Shown here: piece after piece, positions 33,871 through 47,698 of the stretch
Numbering within the stretch: position 1 is the stretch's first letter
Layout of the letters: every line of letters begins with the position of its first letter
Assembly (NCBI RefSeq): GCF_051014685.1
Contig: NW_027478458.1
Coordinates: 1-64,000, forward strand
DNA from: Ptiloglossa arizonensis
Lineage: Eukaryota > Arthropoda > Insecta > Hymenoptera > Colletidae
Length of the DNA: 64,000 bases
Direction of reading: 5' to 3'
Program-made: the position numbers and the translations under genes
Notes under the pieces: generated by a model
What the model was told of the DNA's origin: nothing
The model's database searches: none
What the model saw: the letters and a program-made list of their open reading frames with translations, nothing else

Positions 33871-36800
33871 AGGATGGCCTAGGAAAAAAATACACATACC
33901 GTTGTAATCGGGCGTGTTTCTACTTTCAGATGCAACAGAAACTTTTGGGTTAGGTCAATCCGTTCGCGAGATATGGGAGTATGAAGACAAGGAATGGTTG
34001 AGAAGGTAACAAATTTTTCGCGCTTCTGCTGCTCCAAACGCTTAACCAGAATGGCCTAGGGAAAAAATACACATACCGTTGTAATCGGGCGAGTTTCTAC
34101 TTTCAGATGCAATTGGAATTTTTGGGTTAGGTCAATCCGTTCGCGAGATATCGGAGTTTGAAGCCAAGAAATGGTAGAGAAGGCAAAACATTTTTCGCAA
34201 TTCTGCTGATCCAGACGCTTAACCAGAATGGCCTAGGGAAAAAATACACATACCGTTGTAATCGGGCGAGTTTCTACTTTCAGATACAATAGGAATTTTT
34301 GGGTTAGGTCAATCCGTTCGCGAGATATGGGAGTTTGAAGCCAAGAAATGGTAGAGAAGGCAAAACATTTTTCGCAATTCTGCTGATCCAAACGCTTAAC
34401 CAGAATGGCCTAGGGAAAAAATACACATACCGTTGTAATCGGGCGAGTTTCTAATTTCAGATGCACTAGGAATTTTTGGGTTAGGTCAATCCGTTCGCGA
34501 GATATGGGACTTTGAAGCTAAGAAATGGTTGAGAAGACAACATATTTTTCGCAATTCTGCTGCTCCAAACGCTTAACCAGAATGGGCTAGGGAAAAAATA
34601 CACATACCGTTGTAATCGGGCGAGTTTTTACTTTCACACGCAACAGGAATTTTTGGGTTAGGTCAATCCGTTGGCGAGATATGGGAGTTTGAAGCCAAGA
34701 AATGGTTGAGAAGGCATACAATTTTTCGCAATACTGCTGCTCCAAACGCTTAACCAGAATGGCCTAGAGAAAAAATACACATACCTTTGTAATCGGGCGA
34801 GATTCTACTTTCAGATGCAATAGGAATTTTTGGGTTAGGTCAATCCGTTCGCGAGATATGGGACTTTGAAGCTAAGAAATGGTTGAGAAGACAACAAATT
34901 TTTCGCAATTCTACTGCTCCAAACGCTTAACCAGAATGGGCTAGGGAAAAAATACACATACCGTTGTAATCGGGCGAGTTTTTACTTTCACACGCAACAG
35001 GAATTTTTGGGTTAGGTCAATCCGTTGGCGAGATATGGGTGTTTGAAGCCAAGAAATGGTTGAGAAGGCATATAATTTTTCGCAATTCTGCTGATCCAAA
35101 CGCTTAACCAGAATTGCCTAGGGAAAAAATACACATACCGTTGTAATCGGGCGAGTTTCTACTTTCATTTACAACAGGAATTTTTGGGTTAGGTCAATCC
35201 GTTCGCGATATATGGGAGTTTGAAGACAAGGAATGGTTGAGAAGGCAAAAAATTTTTCGCAATTCTGCTGCTCCAAACGCTTAACCACAATGGCCTAGGG
35301 AAAAAATACACATACCGTTGTAATCGGGCGCGTTTCTACGTTCAGATGCAATTGGAATTTTTGGGTTAGGTCAATCCGTTCGCGAGATATGGGAGTTTGA
35401 AGCCAAGAAATGGTAGAGAAGGCAAAAAATTTTTCACAATTCTGCTGCTCCAAACGCTTAACCAGAACGGCCTAGCGAAAAAATACACATACCGTTGTAT
35501 TCGGGCGAGCTTCTGCTTTCAGATGCAATAGGAATTTTTGGGTTAGGTGAATCCGTTCGCGAGATATGTGAGTTTGAAGCCAAGAATTGGTAGAGAAGGC
35601 AAAACATTTTTCGCAATTCTGCTGATCCCTACGCTTAACCAGAATGGCCTAGGGAAAAAATACACATACCTTTGTAATCGGGCGAGTTTCTACTTTCAGA
35701 TGCAATAGAAATTTTTGGGTTAGGTCAATCCGTTCGGGAGATATTGGAGTTTGAAGCCAAGAAATGGCTGAGAAGACAACAAATTTTTCGCACTTCTGCT
35801 GCTCCAAAGGCTTAACCAGAATGGCTTAGCGAAAAAATACACATACCGTTGTAATCGGGCGAGTTTCTACTTTCAGCTACAATAGGAATTTTTGGGTTAG
35901 GTCAATCCGTTCGCGAGATATGGGACTTTGAAGCTAAGAAATGGTTGAGACGGAATAAATTTTTTCGCAATTCTGCTGCTTCAAATGCTTAACCAGAGTT
36001 GCCTAGGGAAAAAATACACATACCGTTGTAATCGGGCGAGTTTCTACGTTCAGATGCAATTGGAATTTTTGGGTTAGGTCAATCCGTTCGCGAGATATGG
36101 GAGTTTGAAGCCAAGAAATGGTAGAGAAGGCAAAACATTTTTCGCAATTCTGCTGATCCAAACGCTTAACCAGAATGGCCTAGGGAAAAAATACACATAC
36201 CGTTGTAATCGGGCGAGTTTCTACTTTCAGTTACAATAGGAATTTTTGGGTTAGGTCAATCCGTTCGCGAGATATGGGAGTTTGAAGCCAAGAAATGGTA
36301 GAGAAGGCAAAACATTTTTCGCAATTCTGCTGATCCAAACGCTTAACCAGAATGGCCTAGGGAAAAAATACACATACCGTTGTAATCGGGCGAGTTTCTA
36401 ATTTCAGATGCACTAGGAATTTTTGGGTTAGGTCAATCCGTTCGCGAGATATGGGACTTTGAAGCTAAGAAATGGTTGAGAAGACAACAAATTTTTCGCA
36501 ATTCTACTGCTCCAAATGCTTAACCAGAATGGGCTAGGGAAAAAATACACATACCGTTGTAATCGGGCGAGTTTTTACTTTCACACGCAACAGGAATTTT
36601 TGGGTTAGGTCAATCCGTTGGCGAGATATGGGTAGTTTGAAGCCAAGAAATGGTTGAGAAGGCATATAATTTTTCGCAATTCTGCTGATCCAAACGCTTA
36701 ACCAGAATGGCCTAGGGAAAAAATACACATACCGTTGTAATCGGGCGAGTTTCTACTTTCAGTTACAATAGGAATTTTTGGGTTAGGTCAATCCGTTCGC

Positions 36801-36960
36801 GAGATATGGGAGTTTGAAGACAAGGAATGGTTGAGAAGGCAAAAAATTTTTCGCAATTCTGCTGCTCCAAACGCTTAACCATAATGGCCTAGGGGAAAAA
36901 TACACATACCGTTGTAATCGGGCGCGTTTCTACGTTCAGATGCAATTGGAATTTTTGTGT
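33871..36960. repeat. Mixed satellite modules
   Basis: These are single-orientation monomers that introduce modules dominating the next 20 kb. One is 'acatatttttcgc' (34540), followed by 'gcatacaatttttcgcaatactg' and then 'cctttg' with 'gagattctac'. Another carries 'gatatatggg' with 'gaagacaagg', and a third 'gtattcgggcgagcttctgc'. The first module recurs at 37.37, 41.26 and 45.33 kb. One monomer at about 36631 carries an extra base ('atgggtagttt'). There is no gene or foreign insert. Confidence 0.75.
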
Positions 36961-37680
36961 TAGGTCAATCCGTTCGCGAGATATGGGAGTTTGAAGCCAA
37001 GAAATGGTAGAGAAGGCAAAACATTTTTCGCAATTCTGCTGATCCAAACGCTTAACCAGAACGGCCTAGGGAAAAGTACACATACCGTTGTAATCGGCGA
37101 GTTTCTACTTTCAGCTACAATAGGAATTTTTGGGTTGGGTCAATCCGTTCGCGAGATATGGGAGTTTGAAGACAAGGAATGGTTGAGAAGGCAAAACATT
37201 TTTCGCAATTCTGCTGCTCCAAACGCTTAACCACAATTGCCTAGGGAAAAAATACACATACCGTTGTAATCGGGCGAGTTTCTACTTTCAGATGCACTAG
37301 GAATTTTTGGGTTAGGTCAATCCGTTCGCGAGATATGGGACTTTGAAGCTAAGAAATGGTTGAGAAGACAACATATTTTTCGCAATTCTGCTGCTCCAAA
37401 CGCTTAACCAGAATGGGCTAGGGAAAAAATACACATACCGTTGTAATCGGGCGAGTTTTTACTTTCACACGCAACAGGAATTTTTGGGTTAGGTCAATCC
37501 GTTGGCGAGATATGGGAGTTTGAAGCCAAGAAATGGTTGAGAAGGCATACAATTTTTCGCAATACTGCTGCTCCAAACGCTTAACCAGAATGGCCTAGAG
37601 AAAAAATACACATACCTTTGTAATCGGGCGAGGTTCTACTTTCAGATGCAATAGGAATTTTTGGGTTAGGTCAATCCGTT
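36961..37680. repeat. 720 bp segment shared with 48636-49355, copy 1
   Basis: This roughly four-monomer segment matches 48636-49355 at a constant offset of 11675 bp (66 monomers less 7 bp). Both share two rare one-base losses, 'gggaaaagtacac' (37070/48745) and 'gtaatcggcgag' (37093/48768), and the rare 'gggttgggtc'. By eye only about three bases differ: 'acatacc'/'acatccc', 'acatattttt'/'acaaattttt' and 'gaggttc'/'gagattc'. Both flanks diverge at once, so the shared piece has definable ends. Confidence 0.8.
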
Positions 37681-38009
37681 CGCGAGATATGGGACTTTGA
37701 AGCTAAGAAATGGTTGAGAAGACAACAAATTTTTCGCAATTCTACTGCTCCAAACGCTTAACCAGAATGGGCTAGGGAAAAAATACACATACCGTTGTAA
37801 TCGGGCGAGTTTTTACTTTCACACGCAACAGGAATTTTTGGGTTAGGTCAATCCGTTGGCGAGATATGGGAGTTTGAAGCCAAGAAATGGTTGAGAAGGC
37901 AAAAAATTTTTCACAATTCTGCTGCTCCAAACGCTTAACCAGAACGGCCTAGCGAAAAAATACACATACCGTTGTATTCGGGCGAGCTTCTGCTTTCAGA
38001 TGCAATTGG
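37681..38009. repeat. Short satellite junction between modules
   Basis: About two monomers join the 720 bp shared segment to the first 4069 bp HOR copy. They follow the 41.57-41.76 kb pattern up to 'gttggcgag' and then switch near 37885 to the 'ttttcacaattctg' / 'aacggcctagcg' subtype. Compared with the 41 kb version one or more monomers are missing, consistent with an unequal exchange here. Confidence 0.6.
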
Positions 38010-41000
38010 AATTTTTGGGTTAGGTCAATCTGTTCGCGAGATATGGGAGTTTGAAGCCAAGAAATGGTAGAGAAGGCAAAAAATTTTTCACAATTCTGCT
38101 GCTCCAAACGCTTAACCAGAACGGCCTAGCGAAAAAATACACATACCGTTGTATTCGGGCGAGCTTCTGCTTTCAGATGCAATAGGAATTTTTGGGTTAG
38201 GTGAATCCGTTCGGGAGATATTGGAGTTTGAAGCCAAGAAATGGCTGAGAAGACAACAAATTTTTCGCACTTCTGCTGCTCCAAAGGCTTAACCAGAATG
38301 GCTTAGCGAAAAAATACACATACCGTTGTAATCGGGCGAGTTTCTACTTTCAGCTACAATAAGAATTTTTGGGTTAGGTCAATCCGTTCGCGAGATATGG
38401 GACTTTGAAGCTAAGAAATGGTTGAGACGGCATGAATTTTTTCGCAATTCTGCTGCTTCAAATGCTTAACCAGAGTTGCCTAGGGAAAAAATACACATAC
38501 CGTTGTAATCGGGCGAGTTTCCACTTTCAGTTACAATAGGAATTTTTGTGTTAGGTCAATCCGTTCGCGAGATATGGGAGTATGAAGACAAGGAATGGTT
38601 GAGAAGGCAAAAAATTTTTCGCAATTCTGCTGCTCCAAACGCTTAACCAGAATGGCCTAGGGAAAAAATACACATACCGTTGTAATCGGGCGAGTTTCTA
38701 CTTTCAGATGCAATTGGAATTTTTGGGTTAGGTCAATCCGTTCGCGAGACATCGGAGTTTGAAGCCAAGAAATGGTAGAGAAGGCAAGACATTTTTCGCA
38801 ATTCTGCTGATCCAGACGCTTAACCAGAACGGCCTAGGGAAAAAATACACATATCGTTGTAATCGGGCGAGTTTCTACTTTCAGATGCACTAGGAATTTT
38901 TGGGTTAGGTCAATCCGTTCGCGAGATATGGGACTTTGAAGCTAAGAAATGGTTGAGAAGACAACAAATTTTTCGCAATTCTACTGCTCCAAACGCTTAA
39001 CCAGAATGGGCTAGGGAAAAAATACACATACCTTTGTAATCGGGCGAGTTTCTACGTTCAGATGCAATTGGAATTTTTGGGTTAGGTCAATCCGTTCGCG
39101 AGATATGGGAGTTTGAAGCCAAGAAATGGTAGAGAAGGCAAAACATTTTTCGCAATTCTGCTGATCCAAACGCTTAACCAGAATGGCCTAGGGAAAAAAT
39201 ACACATACCGTTGTAATCGGGCGAGTATCTAATTTCAGATGCACTAGGAATTTTTGGGTTAGGTCAATCCGTTCACGAGATGTGGGACTTTGAAGCTAAG
39301 AAATGGTTGAGAAGACAACAAATTTTTCGCAATTCTACTGCTCCAAACGCTTAACCAGAATGGGCTGGGGAAAAAATACACATACCGTTGTAATCGGGCG
39401 AGTTTTTACTTTCACACGCAACAGGAATTTTTGGGTTAGGTCAATCCGTTGCGAGATATGGGAGTTTGAAGCCAAGAAATGGTTGAGAAGGCATATAATT
39501 TTTCGCAATTCTGCTGATCCAAACGCTTAACCAGAATGGCCTAGGGTAAAAATACACATACCGTTGTAATCGGGCGAGTTTCTACTTTCATTTACAATAG
39601 GAATTTTTGGGTTAGGTCAATCCGTTCGCGATATATGGGAGTTTGATGACAAGGAATGGTTGAGAAGGCAAAAAATTTTTCGCAATTCTGCTGCTCCAAA
39701 CGCTTAACCACTATGGCCTAGGGAAAAAATACACATACCGTTGTAATCGGGCGCGTTTCTACGTTCAGGTGCAATTGGAATTTTTGGGTTAGGTCAATCC
39801 GTTCGCGAGATATGGGAGTTTGAAGCCAAGAAATGGTAGAGAAGGCAAAAAATTTTACACAATTCTGCTGCTCCAAACGCTTAACCAGAATGGCCTAGCG
39901 AAAAAATACACATACCGTTGTATTCGGGCGAGCTTCTGCTTTCAGATGCAATAGGAATTTTTGGGTTAGGTCAATCCGTTCGCGAGATATGTGAGTTTGA
40001 AGCCAAGAATTGGTAGAGAAGGCAAGACATTTTTCGCAATTCTGCTGATCCAAACGCTTAACCAGAATGGCCTAGGGAAAAAATACACATACCTTTGTAA
40101 TCGGGCGAGTTTCTACTTTCAGATGCAACAGAAATTTTTGGGTTAGGTCAATCCGTTCGGGAGATATTGGAGTTTGAAGCCAAGAAATGGCTGAGAAGAC
40201 AACAAATTTTTCGCACTTCTGCTGCTCCAAAGGCTTAACCAGAATGGCTTAGCGAAAAAATACACATACCGTTGTAATCGGGCGAGTTTCTACTTTCAGC
40301 TACAATAGGAATTTTTGGGTTAGGTCAATCCGTTCGCGAGATATGGGACTTTGAGGCTAAGAAATGGTTGAGACGGCATAAATTTTTTCGCAATTCTGCT
40401 GCTTCAAATGCTTAACCAGAGTTGCCTAGGGAAAAATACACATACCGTTGTAATCGGGCGAGTTTCCACTTTCAGTTACAATAGGAATTTTTGTGTTAGG
40501 TCAATCCGTTCGCGAGATATGGGAGTATGAAGACAAGGAATGGTTGAGAAGGCAAAAAATTTTTCGCAATTCTGCTGCTCCAAACGCTTAACTAGGATGG
40601 CCTAGGGAAAAAATACACCTACCGTTGAAATTGGGCGAGTTTCTACTTTCAGATGCACTAGGAATTTTTGGGTTAGGTCAATCCGTTCGCGAGATATGGG
40701 ACTTTGAAGCTAAGAAATGGTTGAGAAGACAACAAATTTTTCGCAATTCTACTGCTCCAAACGCTTAACCAGAATGGGCTAGGGAAAAAATACACATACC
40801 TTTGTAATCGGGCGAGTTTCTACGTTCAGATGCAATTGGAATTTTTGGGTTAGGTCAATCCGTTCGCGAGATATGGGAGTTTGAAGCCAAGAAATGGTAG
40901 AGAAGGCAAAACATTTTTCGCAATTCTGCTGATCCAAACGCTTAACCAGAATGGCCTAGGGAAAAAATACACATACCGTTGTAATCGGGCGAGTTTCTAC

Positions 41001-42078
41001 TTTCAGTTACAATAGGAATTTTTGGGTTAGGTCAATCCGTTCGCGAGATATGGGAGTTTGAAGCCAAGAAATGGTAGAGAAGGCAAAACATTTTTCGCAA
41101 TTCTGCTGATCCAAACGCTTAACCAGAATGGCCTAGGGAAAAAATACACATACCGTTGTAATCGGGCGAGTTTCTAATTTCAGATGCACTAGGAATTTTT
41201 GGGTTAGGTCAATCCGTTCGCGAGATATGGGACTTTGAAGCTAAGAAATGGTTGAGAAGACAACATATTTTTCGCAATTCTGCTGCTCCAAACGCTTAAC
41301 CAGAATGGGCTAGGGAAAAAATACACATACCGTTGTAATCGGGCGAGTTTTTACTTTCACACGCAACAGGAATTTTTGGGTTAGGTCAATCCGTTGGCGA
41401 GATATGGGAGTTTGAAGCCAAGAAATGGTTGAGAAGGCATACAATTTTTCGCAATACTGCTGCTCCAAACGCTTAACCAGAATGGCCTAGAGAAAAAATA
41501 CACATACCTTTGTAATCGGGCGAGATTCTACTTTCAGATGCAATAGGAATTTTTGGGTTAGGTCAATCCGTTCGCGAGATATGGGACTTTGAAGCTAAGA
41601 AATGGTTGAGAAGACAACAAATTTTTCGCAATTCTACTGCTCCAAACGCTTAACCAGAATGGGCTAGGGAAAAAATACACATACCGTTGTAATCGGGCGA
41701 GTTTTTACTTTCACACGCAACAGGAATTTTTGGGTTAGGTCAATCCGTTGGCGAGATATGGGAGTTTGAAGCCAAGAAATGGTTGAGAAGGCATATAATT
41801 TTTCGCAATTCTGCTGATCCAAACGCTTAACCAGAATTGCCTAGGGAAAAAATACACATACCGTTGTAATCGGGCGAGTTTCTACTTTCATTTACAATAG
41901 GAATTTTTGGGTTAGGTCAATCCGTTCGCGATATATGGGAGTTTGAAGACAAGGAATGGTTGAGAAGGCAAAAAATTTTTCGCAATTCTGCTGCTCCAAA
42001 CGCTTAACCACAATGGCCTAGGGAAAAAATACACATACCGTTGTAATCGGGCGCGTTTCTACGTTCAGATGCAATTGG
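38010..42078. repeat. 23-monomer HOR, copy A (4069 bp)
   Basis: The unit begins with the 'caatctgttcgcg' monomer and includes in order: 'gtgaatccgttcggg', 'ggcttagcg', 'gacggcatgaatttttt', 'agagttgcc', 'gtgttagg', 'gatatcgg'-type, 'ctaatttcag', 'gatgtggg', a 176 bp monomer with 'ccgttgcgag' (39451), 'gatatatggg', 'acatatttttcgc' and 'gcatacaatttttcgcaatactg'. Copy B follows directly. Roughly ten base differences over the alignable 3.7 kb are visible (for example 'gagacatcgg' at 38747, 'atatcgttg' at 38851, 'gcaagacat' at 40023). Confidence 0.85.
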
Positions 42079-45000
42079 AATTTTTGGGTTAGGTCAATCT
42101 GTTCGCGAGATATGGGAGTTTGAAGCCAAGAAATGGTAGAGAAGGCAAAAAATTTTTCACAATTCTGCTGCTCCAAACGCTTAACCAGAACGGCCTAGCG
42201 AAAAAATACACATACCGTTGTATTCGGGCGAGCTTCTGCTTTCAGATGCAATAGGAATTTTTGGGTTAGGTGAATCCGTTCGGGAGATATTGGAGTTTGA
42301 AGCCAAGAAATGGCTGAGAAGACAACAAATTTTTCGCACTTCTGCTGCTCCAAAGGCTTAACCAGAATGGCTTAGCGAAAAAATACACATACCGTTGTAA
42401 TCGGGCGAGTTTCTACTTTCAGCTACAATAGGAATTTTTGGGTTAGGTCAATCCGTTCGCGAGATATGGGACTTTGAAGCTAAGAAATGGTTGAGACGGC
42501 ATGAATTTTTTCGCAATTCTGCTGCTTCAAATGCTTAACCAGAGTTGCCTAGGGAAAAAATACACATACCGTTGTAATCGGGCGAGTTTCCACTTTCAGT
42601 TACAATAGGAATTTTTGTGTTAGGTCAATCCGTTCGCGAGATATGGGAGTATGAAGACAAGGAATGGTTGAGAAGGCAAAAAATTTTTCGCAATTCTGCT
42701 GCTCCAAACGCTTAACCAGAATGGCCTAGGGAAAAAATACACATACCGTTGTAATCGGGCGAGTTTCTACTTTCAGATGCAATTGGAATTTTTGGGTTAG
42801 GTCAATCCGTTCGCGAGATATCGGAGTTTGAAGCCAAGAAATGGTAGAGAAGGCAAGACATTTTTCGCAATTCTGCTGATCCAGACGCTTAACCAGAATG
42901 GCCTAGGGAAAAAATACACATACCGTTGTAATCGGGCGAGTTTCTACTTTCAGATGCACTAGGAATTTTTGGGTTAGGTCAATCCGTTCGCGAGATATGG
43001 GACTTTGAAGCTAAGAAATGGTTGAGAAGACAACAAATTTTTCGCAATTCTACTGCTCCAAACGCTTAACCAGAATGGGCTAGGGAAAAAATACACATAC
43101 CTTTGTAATCGGGCGAGTTTCTACGTTCAGATGCAATTGGAATTTTTGGGTTAGGTCAATCCGTTCGCGAGATATGGGAGTTTGAAGCCAAGAAATGGTA
43201 GAGAAGGCAAAACATTTTTCGCAATTCTGCTGATCCAAACGCTTAACCAGAATGGCCTAGGGAAAAAATACACATACCGTTGTAATCGGGCGAGTATCTA
43301 ATTTCAGATGCACTAGGAATTTTTGGGTTAGGTCAATCCGTTCACGAGATGTGGGACTTTGAAGCTAAGAAATGGTTGAGAAGACAACAAATTTTTCGCA
43401 ATTCTACTGCTCCAAACGCTTAACCAGAATGGGCTGGGGAAAAAATACACATACCGTTGTAATCGGGCGAGTTTTTACTTTCACACGCAACAGGAATTTT
43501 TGGGTTAGGTCAATCCGTTGCGAGATATGGGAGTTTGAAGCCAAGAAATGGTTGAGAAGGCATATAATTTTTCGCAATTCTGCTGATCCAAACGCTTAAC
43601 CAGAATGGCCTAGGGTAAAAATACACATACCGTTGTAATCGGGCGAGTTTCTACTTTCATTTACAATAGGAATTTTTGGGTTAGGTCAATCCGTTCGCGA
43701 TATATGGGAGTTTGATGACAAGGAATGGTTGAGAAGGCAAAAAATTTTTCGCAATTCTGCTGCTCCAAACGCTTAACCACTATGGCCTAGGGAAAAAATA
43801 CACACACCGTTGTAATCGGGCGCGTTTCTACGTTCAGGTGCAATTGGAATTTTTGGGTTAGGTCAATCCGCTCGCGAGATATGGGAGTTTGAAGCCAAGA
43901 AATGGTAGAGAAGGCAAAAAATTTTACACAATTCTGCTGCTCCAAACGCTTAACCAGAATGGCCTAGCGAAAAAATACACATACCGTTGTATTCGGGCGA
44001 GCTTCTGCTTTCAGATGCAATAGGAATTTTTGGGTTAGGTCAATCCGTTCGCGAGATATGTGAGTTTGAAGCCAAGAATTGGTAGAGAAGGCAAAACATT
44101 TTTCGCAATTCTGCTGATCCAAACGCTTAACCAGAATGGCCTAGGGAAAAAATACACATACCTTTGTAATCGGGCGAGTTTCTACTTTCAGATGCAACAG
44201 AAATTTTTGGGTTAGGTCAATCCGTTCGGGAGATATTGGAGTTTGAAGCCAAGAAATGGCTGAGAAGACAACAAATTTTTCGCACTTCTGCTGCTCCAAA
44301 GGCTTAACCAGAATGGCTTAGCGAAAAAATACACATACCGTTGTAATCGGGCGAGTTTCTACTTTCAGCTACAATAGGAATTTTTGGGTTAGGTCAATCC
44401 GTTCGCGAGATATGGGACTTTGAGGCTAAGAAATGGTTGAGACGGCATAAATTTTTTCGCAATTCTGCTGCTTCAAATGCTTAACCAGAGTTGCCTAGGG
44501 AAAAATACACATACCGTTGTAATCGGGCGAGTTTCCACTTTCAGTTACAATAGGAATTTTTGTGTTAGGTCAATCCGTTCGCGAGATATGGGAGTATGAA
44601 GACAAGGAATGGTTGAGAAGGCAAAAAATTTTTCGCAATTCTGCTGCTCCAAACGCTTAACTAGGATGGCCTAGGGAAAAAATACACCTACCGTTGAAAT
44701 TGGGCGAGTTTCTACTTTCAGATGCACTAGGAATTTTTGGGTTAGGTCAATCCGTTCGCGAGATATGGGACTTTGAAGCTAAGAAATGGTTGAGAAGACA
44801 ACAAATTTTTCGCAATTCTACTGCTCCAAACGCTTAACCAGAATGGGCTAGGGAAAAAATACACATACCTTTGTAATCGGGAGAGTTTCTACATTCAGAT
44901 GCAATTGGAATTTTTGGGTTAGGTCAATCCGTTCGCGAGATATGGGAGTTTGAAGCCAAGAAATGGTAGAGAAGGCAAAACATTTTTCGCAATTCTGCTG

Positions 45001-45793
45001 ATCCAAACGCTTAACCAGAATGGCCTAGGGAAAAAATACACATACCGTTGTAATCGGGCGAGTTTCTACTTTCAGTTACAATAGGAATTTTTGGGTTAGG
45101 TCAATCCGTTCGCGAGATATGGGAGTTTGAAGCCAAGAAATGGTAGAGAAGGCAAAACATTTTTCGCAATTCTGCTGATCCAAACGCTTAACCAGAATGG
45201 CCTAGGGAAAAAATACACATACCGTTGTAATCGGGCGAGTTTCTAATTTCAGATGCACTAGGAATTTTTGGGTTAGGTCAATCCGTTCGCGAGATATGGG
45301 ACTTTGAAGCTAAGAAATGGTTGAGAAGACAACATATTTTTCGCAATTCTGCTGCTCCAAACGCTTAACCAGAATGGGCTAGGGAAAAAATACACATACC
45401 GTTGTAATCGGGCGAGTTTTTACTTTCACACGCAACAGGAATTTTTGGGTTAGGTCAATCCGTTGGCGAGATATGGGAGTTTGAAGCCAAGAAATGGTTG
45501 AGAAGGCATACAATTTTTCGCAATACTGCTGCTCCAAACGCTTAACCAGAATGGCCTAGAGAAAAAATACACATACCGTTGTAATCGGGCGAGTTTCTAC
45601 TTTCATTTACAATAGGAATTTTTGGGTTAGGTCAATCCGTTCGCGATATATGGGAGTTTGAAGACAAGGAATGGTTGAGAAGGCAAAAAATTTTTCGCAA
45701 TTCTGCTGCTCCAAACGCTTAACCACAATGGCCTAGGGAAAAAATACACATACCGTTGTAATCGGGCGCGTTTCTACGTTCAGATGCAATTGG
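42079..45793. repeat. 21-monomer HOR, copy B (3715 bp)
   Basis: This copy has the same module order as copy A but lacks exactly two monomers (354 bp). In copy A the stretch from 'cctttgtaatcgggcgagattc' (about 41508) to the 'gcatataat' / 'agaattgcc' monomer (about 41855) lies between 'ggcctagagaaaa' and 'ctactttcatttacaa'. In copy B these are joined directly at about 45570. Private changes include 'ccgctcgcg' (43870) and 'gggagagtttctacattc' (44880). Confidence 0.85.
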
Positions 45794-47698
45794 AATTTTT
45801 GGGTTAGGTCAATCTGTTCGCGAGATATGGGAGTTTGAAGCCAAGAAATGGTAGAGAAGGCAAAAAATTTTTCACAATTCTGCTGCTCCAAACGCTTAAC
45901 CAGAACGGCCTAGCGAAAAAATACACATACCGTTGTATTCGGGCGAGCTTCTGCTTTCAGATGCAATAGGAATTTTTGGGTTAGGTGAATCCGTTCGGGA
46001 GATATTGGAGTTTGAAGCCATGAAATGGCTGAGAAGACAACAAATTTTTCGCACTTCTGCTGCTCCAAAGGCTTAACCAGAATGGCTTAGCGAAAAAATA
46101 CACATACCGTTGTAATCGGGCGAGTTTCTACTTTCAGCTACAATAGGAATTTTTGGGTTAGGTCAATCCGTTCGCGAGATATGGGACTTTGAAGCTAAGA
46201 AATGGTTGAGACGGCATGAATTTTTTCGCAATTCTGCTGCTTCAAATGCTTAACCAGAGTTGCCTAGGGAAAAAATACACATACCGTTGTAATCGGGCGA
46301 GTTTCCACTTTCAGTTACAATAGGAATTTTTGTGTTAGGTCAATCCGTTCGCGAGATATGGGAGTATGAAGACAAGGAATGGTTGAGAAGGCAAAAAATT
46401 TTTCGCAATTCTGCTGCTCCAAACGCTTAACCAGAATGGCCTAGGGAAAAAATACACATACCGTTGTAATCGGGCGAGTTTCTACTTTCAGATGCAATTG
46501 GAATTTTTGGGTTAGGTCAATCCGTTCGCGAGATATCGGAGTTTGAAGCCAAGAAATGGTAGAGAAGACAAGACATTTTTCGCAATTCTGCTGATCCAGA
46601 CGCTTAACCAGAATGGCCTAGGGAAAAAATACACATACCGTTGTAATCGGGCGAGTTTCTACTTTCAGATGCACTAGGAATTTTTGGGTTAGGTCAATCC
46701 GTTCGCGAGATATGTGACTTTGAAGCTAAGAAATGGTTGAGAAGACAACAAATTTTTCGCAATTCTACTGCTCCAAACGCTTAACCAGAATGGGCTAGGG
46801 AAAAAATACACATACCTTTGTAATCGGGCGAGTTTCTACGTTCAGATGCAATTGGAATTTTTGGGTTAGGCCAATCCGTTCGCGAGATATGGGAGTTTGA
46901 AGCCAAGAAATGGTAGAGAAGGCAAAACATTTTTCGCAATTCTGTTGATCCAAACGCTTAACCAGAATGGCCTAGGGAAAAAATACACATACCGTTGTAA
47001 TCGGGCGAGTATCTAATTTCAGATGCACTAGGAATTTTTGGGTTAGGTCAATCCGTTCACGAGATGTGGGACTTTGAAGCTAAGAAATGGTTGAGAAGAC
47101 AACAAATTTTTCGCAATTCTACTGCTCCAAACGCTTAACCAGAATGGGCTGGGGAAAAAATACACATACCGTTGTAATCGGGCGAGTTTTTACTTTCACA
47201 CGCAACAGGAATTTTTGGGTTAGGTCAATCCGTTGCGAGATATGGGAGTTTGAAGCCAAGAAATGGTTGAGAAGGCATATAATTTTTCGCAATTCTGCTG
47301 ATCCAAACGCTTAACCAGAATGGCCTAGGGTAAAAATACACATACCGTTGTAATCGGGCGAGTTTCTACTTTCATTTACAATAGGAATTTTTGGGTTAGG
47401 TCAATCCGTTCGCGATATATGGGAGTTTGATGACAAGGAATGGTTGAGAAGGCAAAAAATTTTTCGCAATTCTGCTGCTCCAAACGCTTAACCACTATGG
47501 CCTAGGGAAAAAATACACATACCGTTGTAATCGGGCGCGTTTCTACGTTCAGGTGCAATTGGAATTTTTGGGTTAGGTCAATCCGTTCGCGAGATATGGG
47601 AGTTTGAAGCCAAGAAATGGTAGAGAAGGCAAAAAATTTTTCACAATTCTGCTGCTCCAAACGCTTAACCAGAATGGCCTAGCGAAAAAATACACATA
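45794..47698. repeat. HOR copy C, truncated (about 1905 bp)
   Basis: It matches the left half of copies A and B at offsets of 7784 and 3715 bp, including the 176 bp monomer (47235). It leaves the pattern at about 47699, where 'acatacagttgtaatcgggcg' with 'tactttgaga' replaces 'acataccgttgtattcgggcg'. Private changes include 'gccatgaaatgg' (46017), 'gatatgtgac' (46712) and 'ctgttgatcc' (46945). The abrupt switch marks an exchange breakpoint. Confidence 0.8.

Noticed and set aside
39303..47314. Identical 75-codon plus-strand frames at 39303, 43372 and 47087 as a conserved gene family
   Set aside because: Their identity comes from the HOR copies as a whole; the DNA around them is just as similar. 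They arise where the 176 bp monomer shifts the phase.
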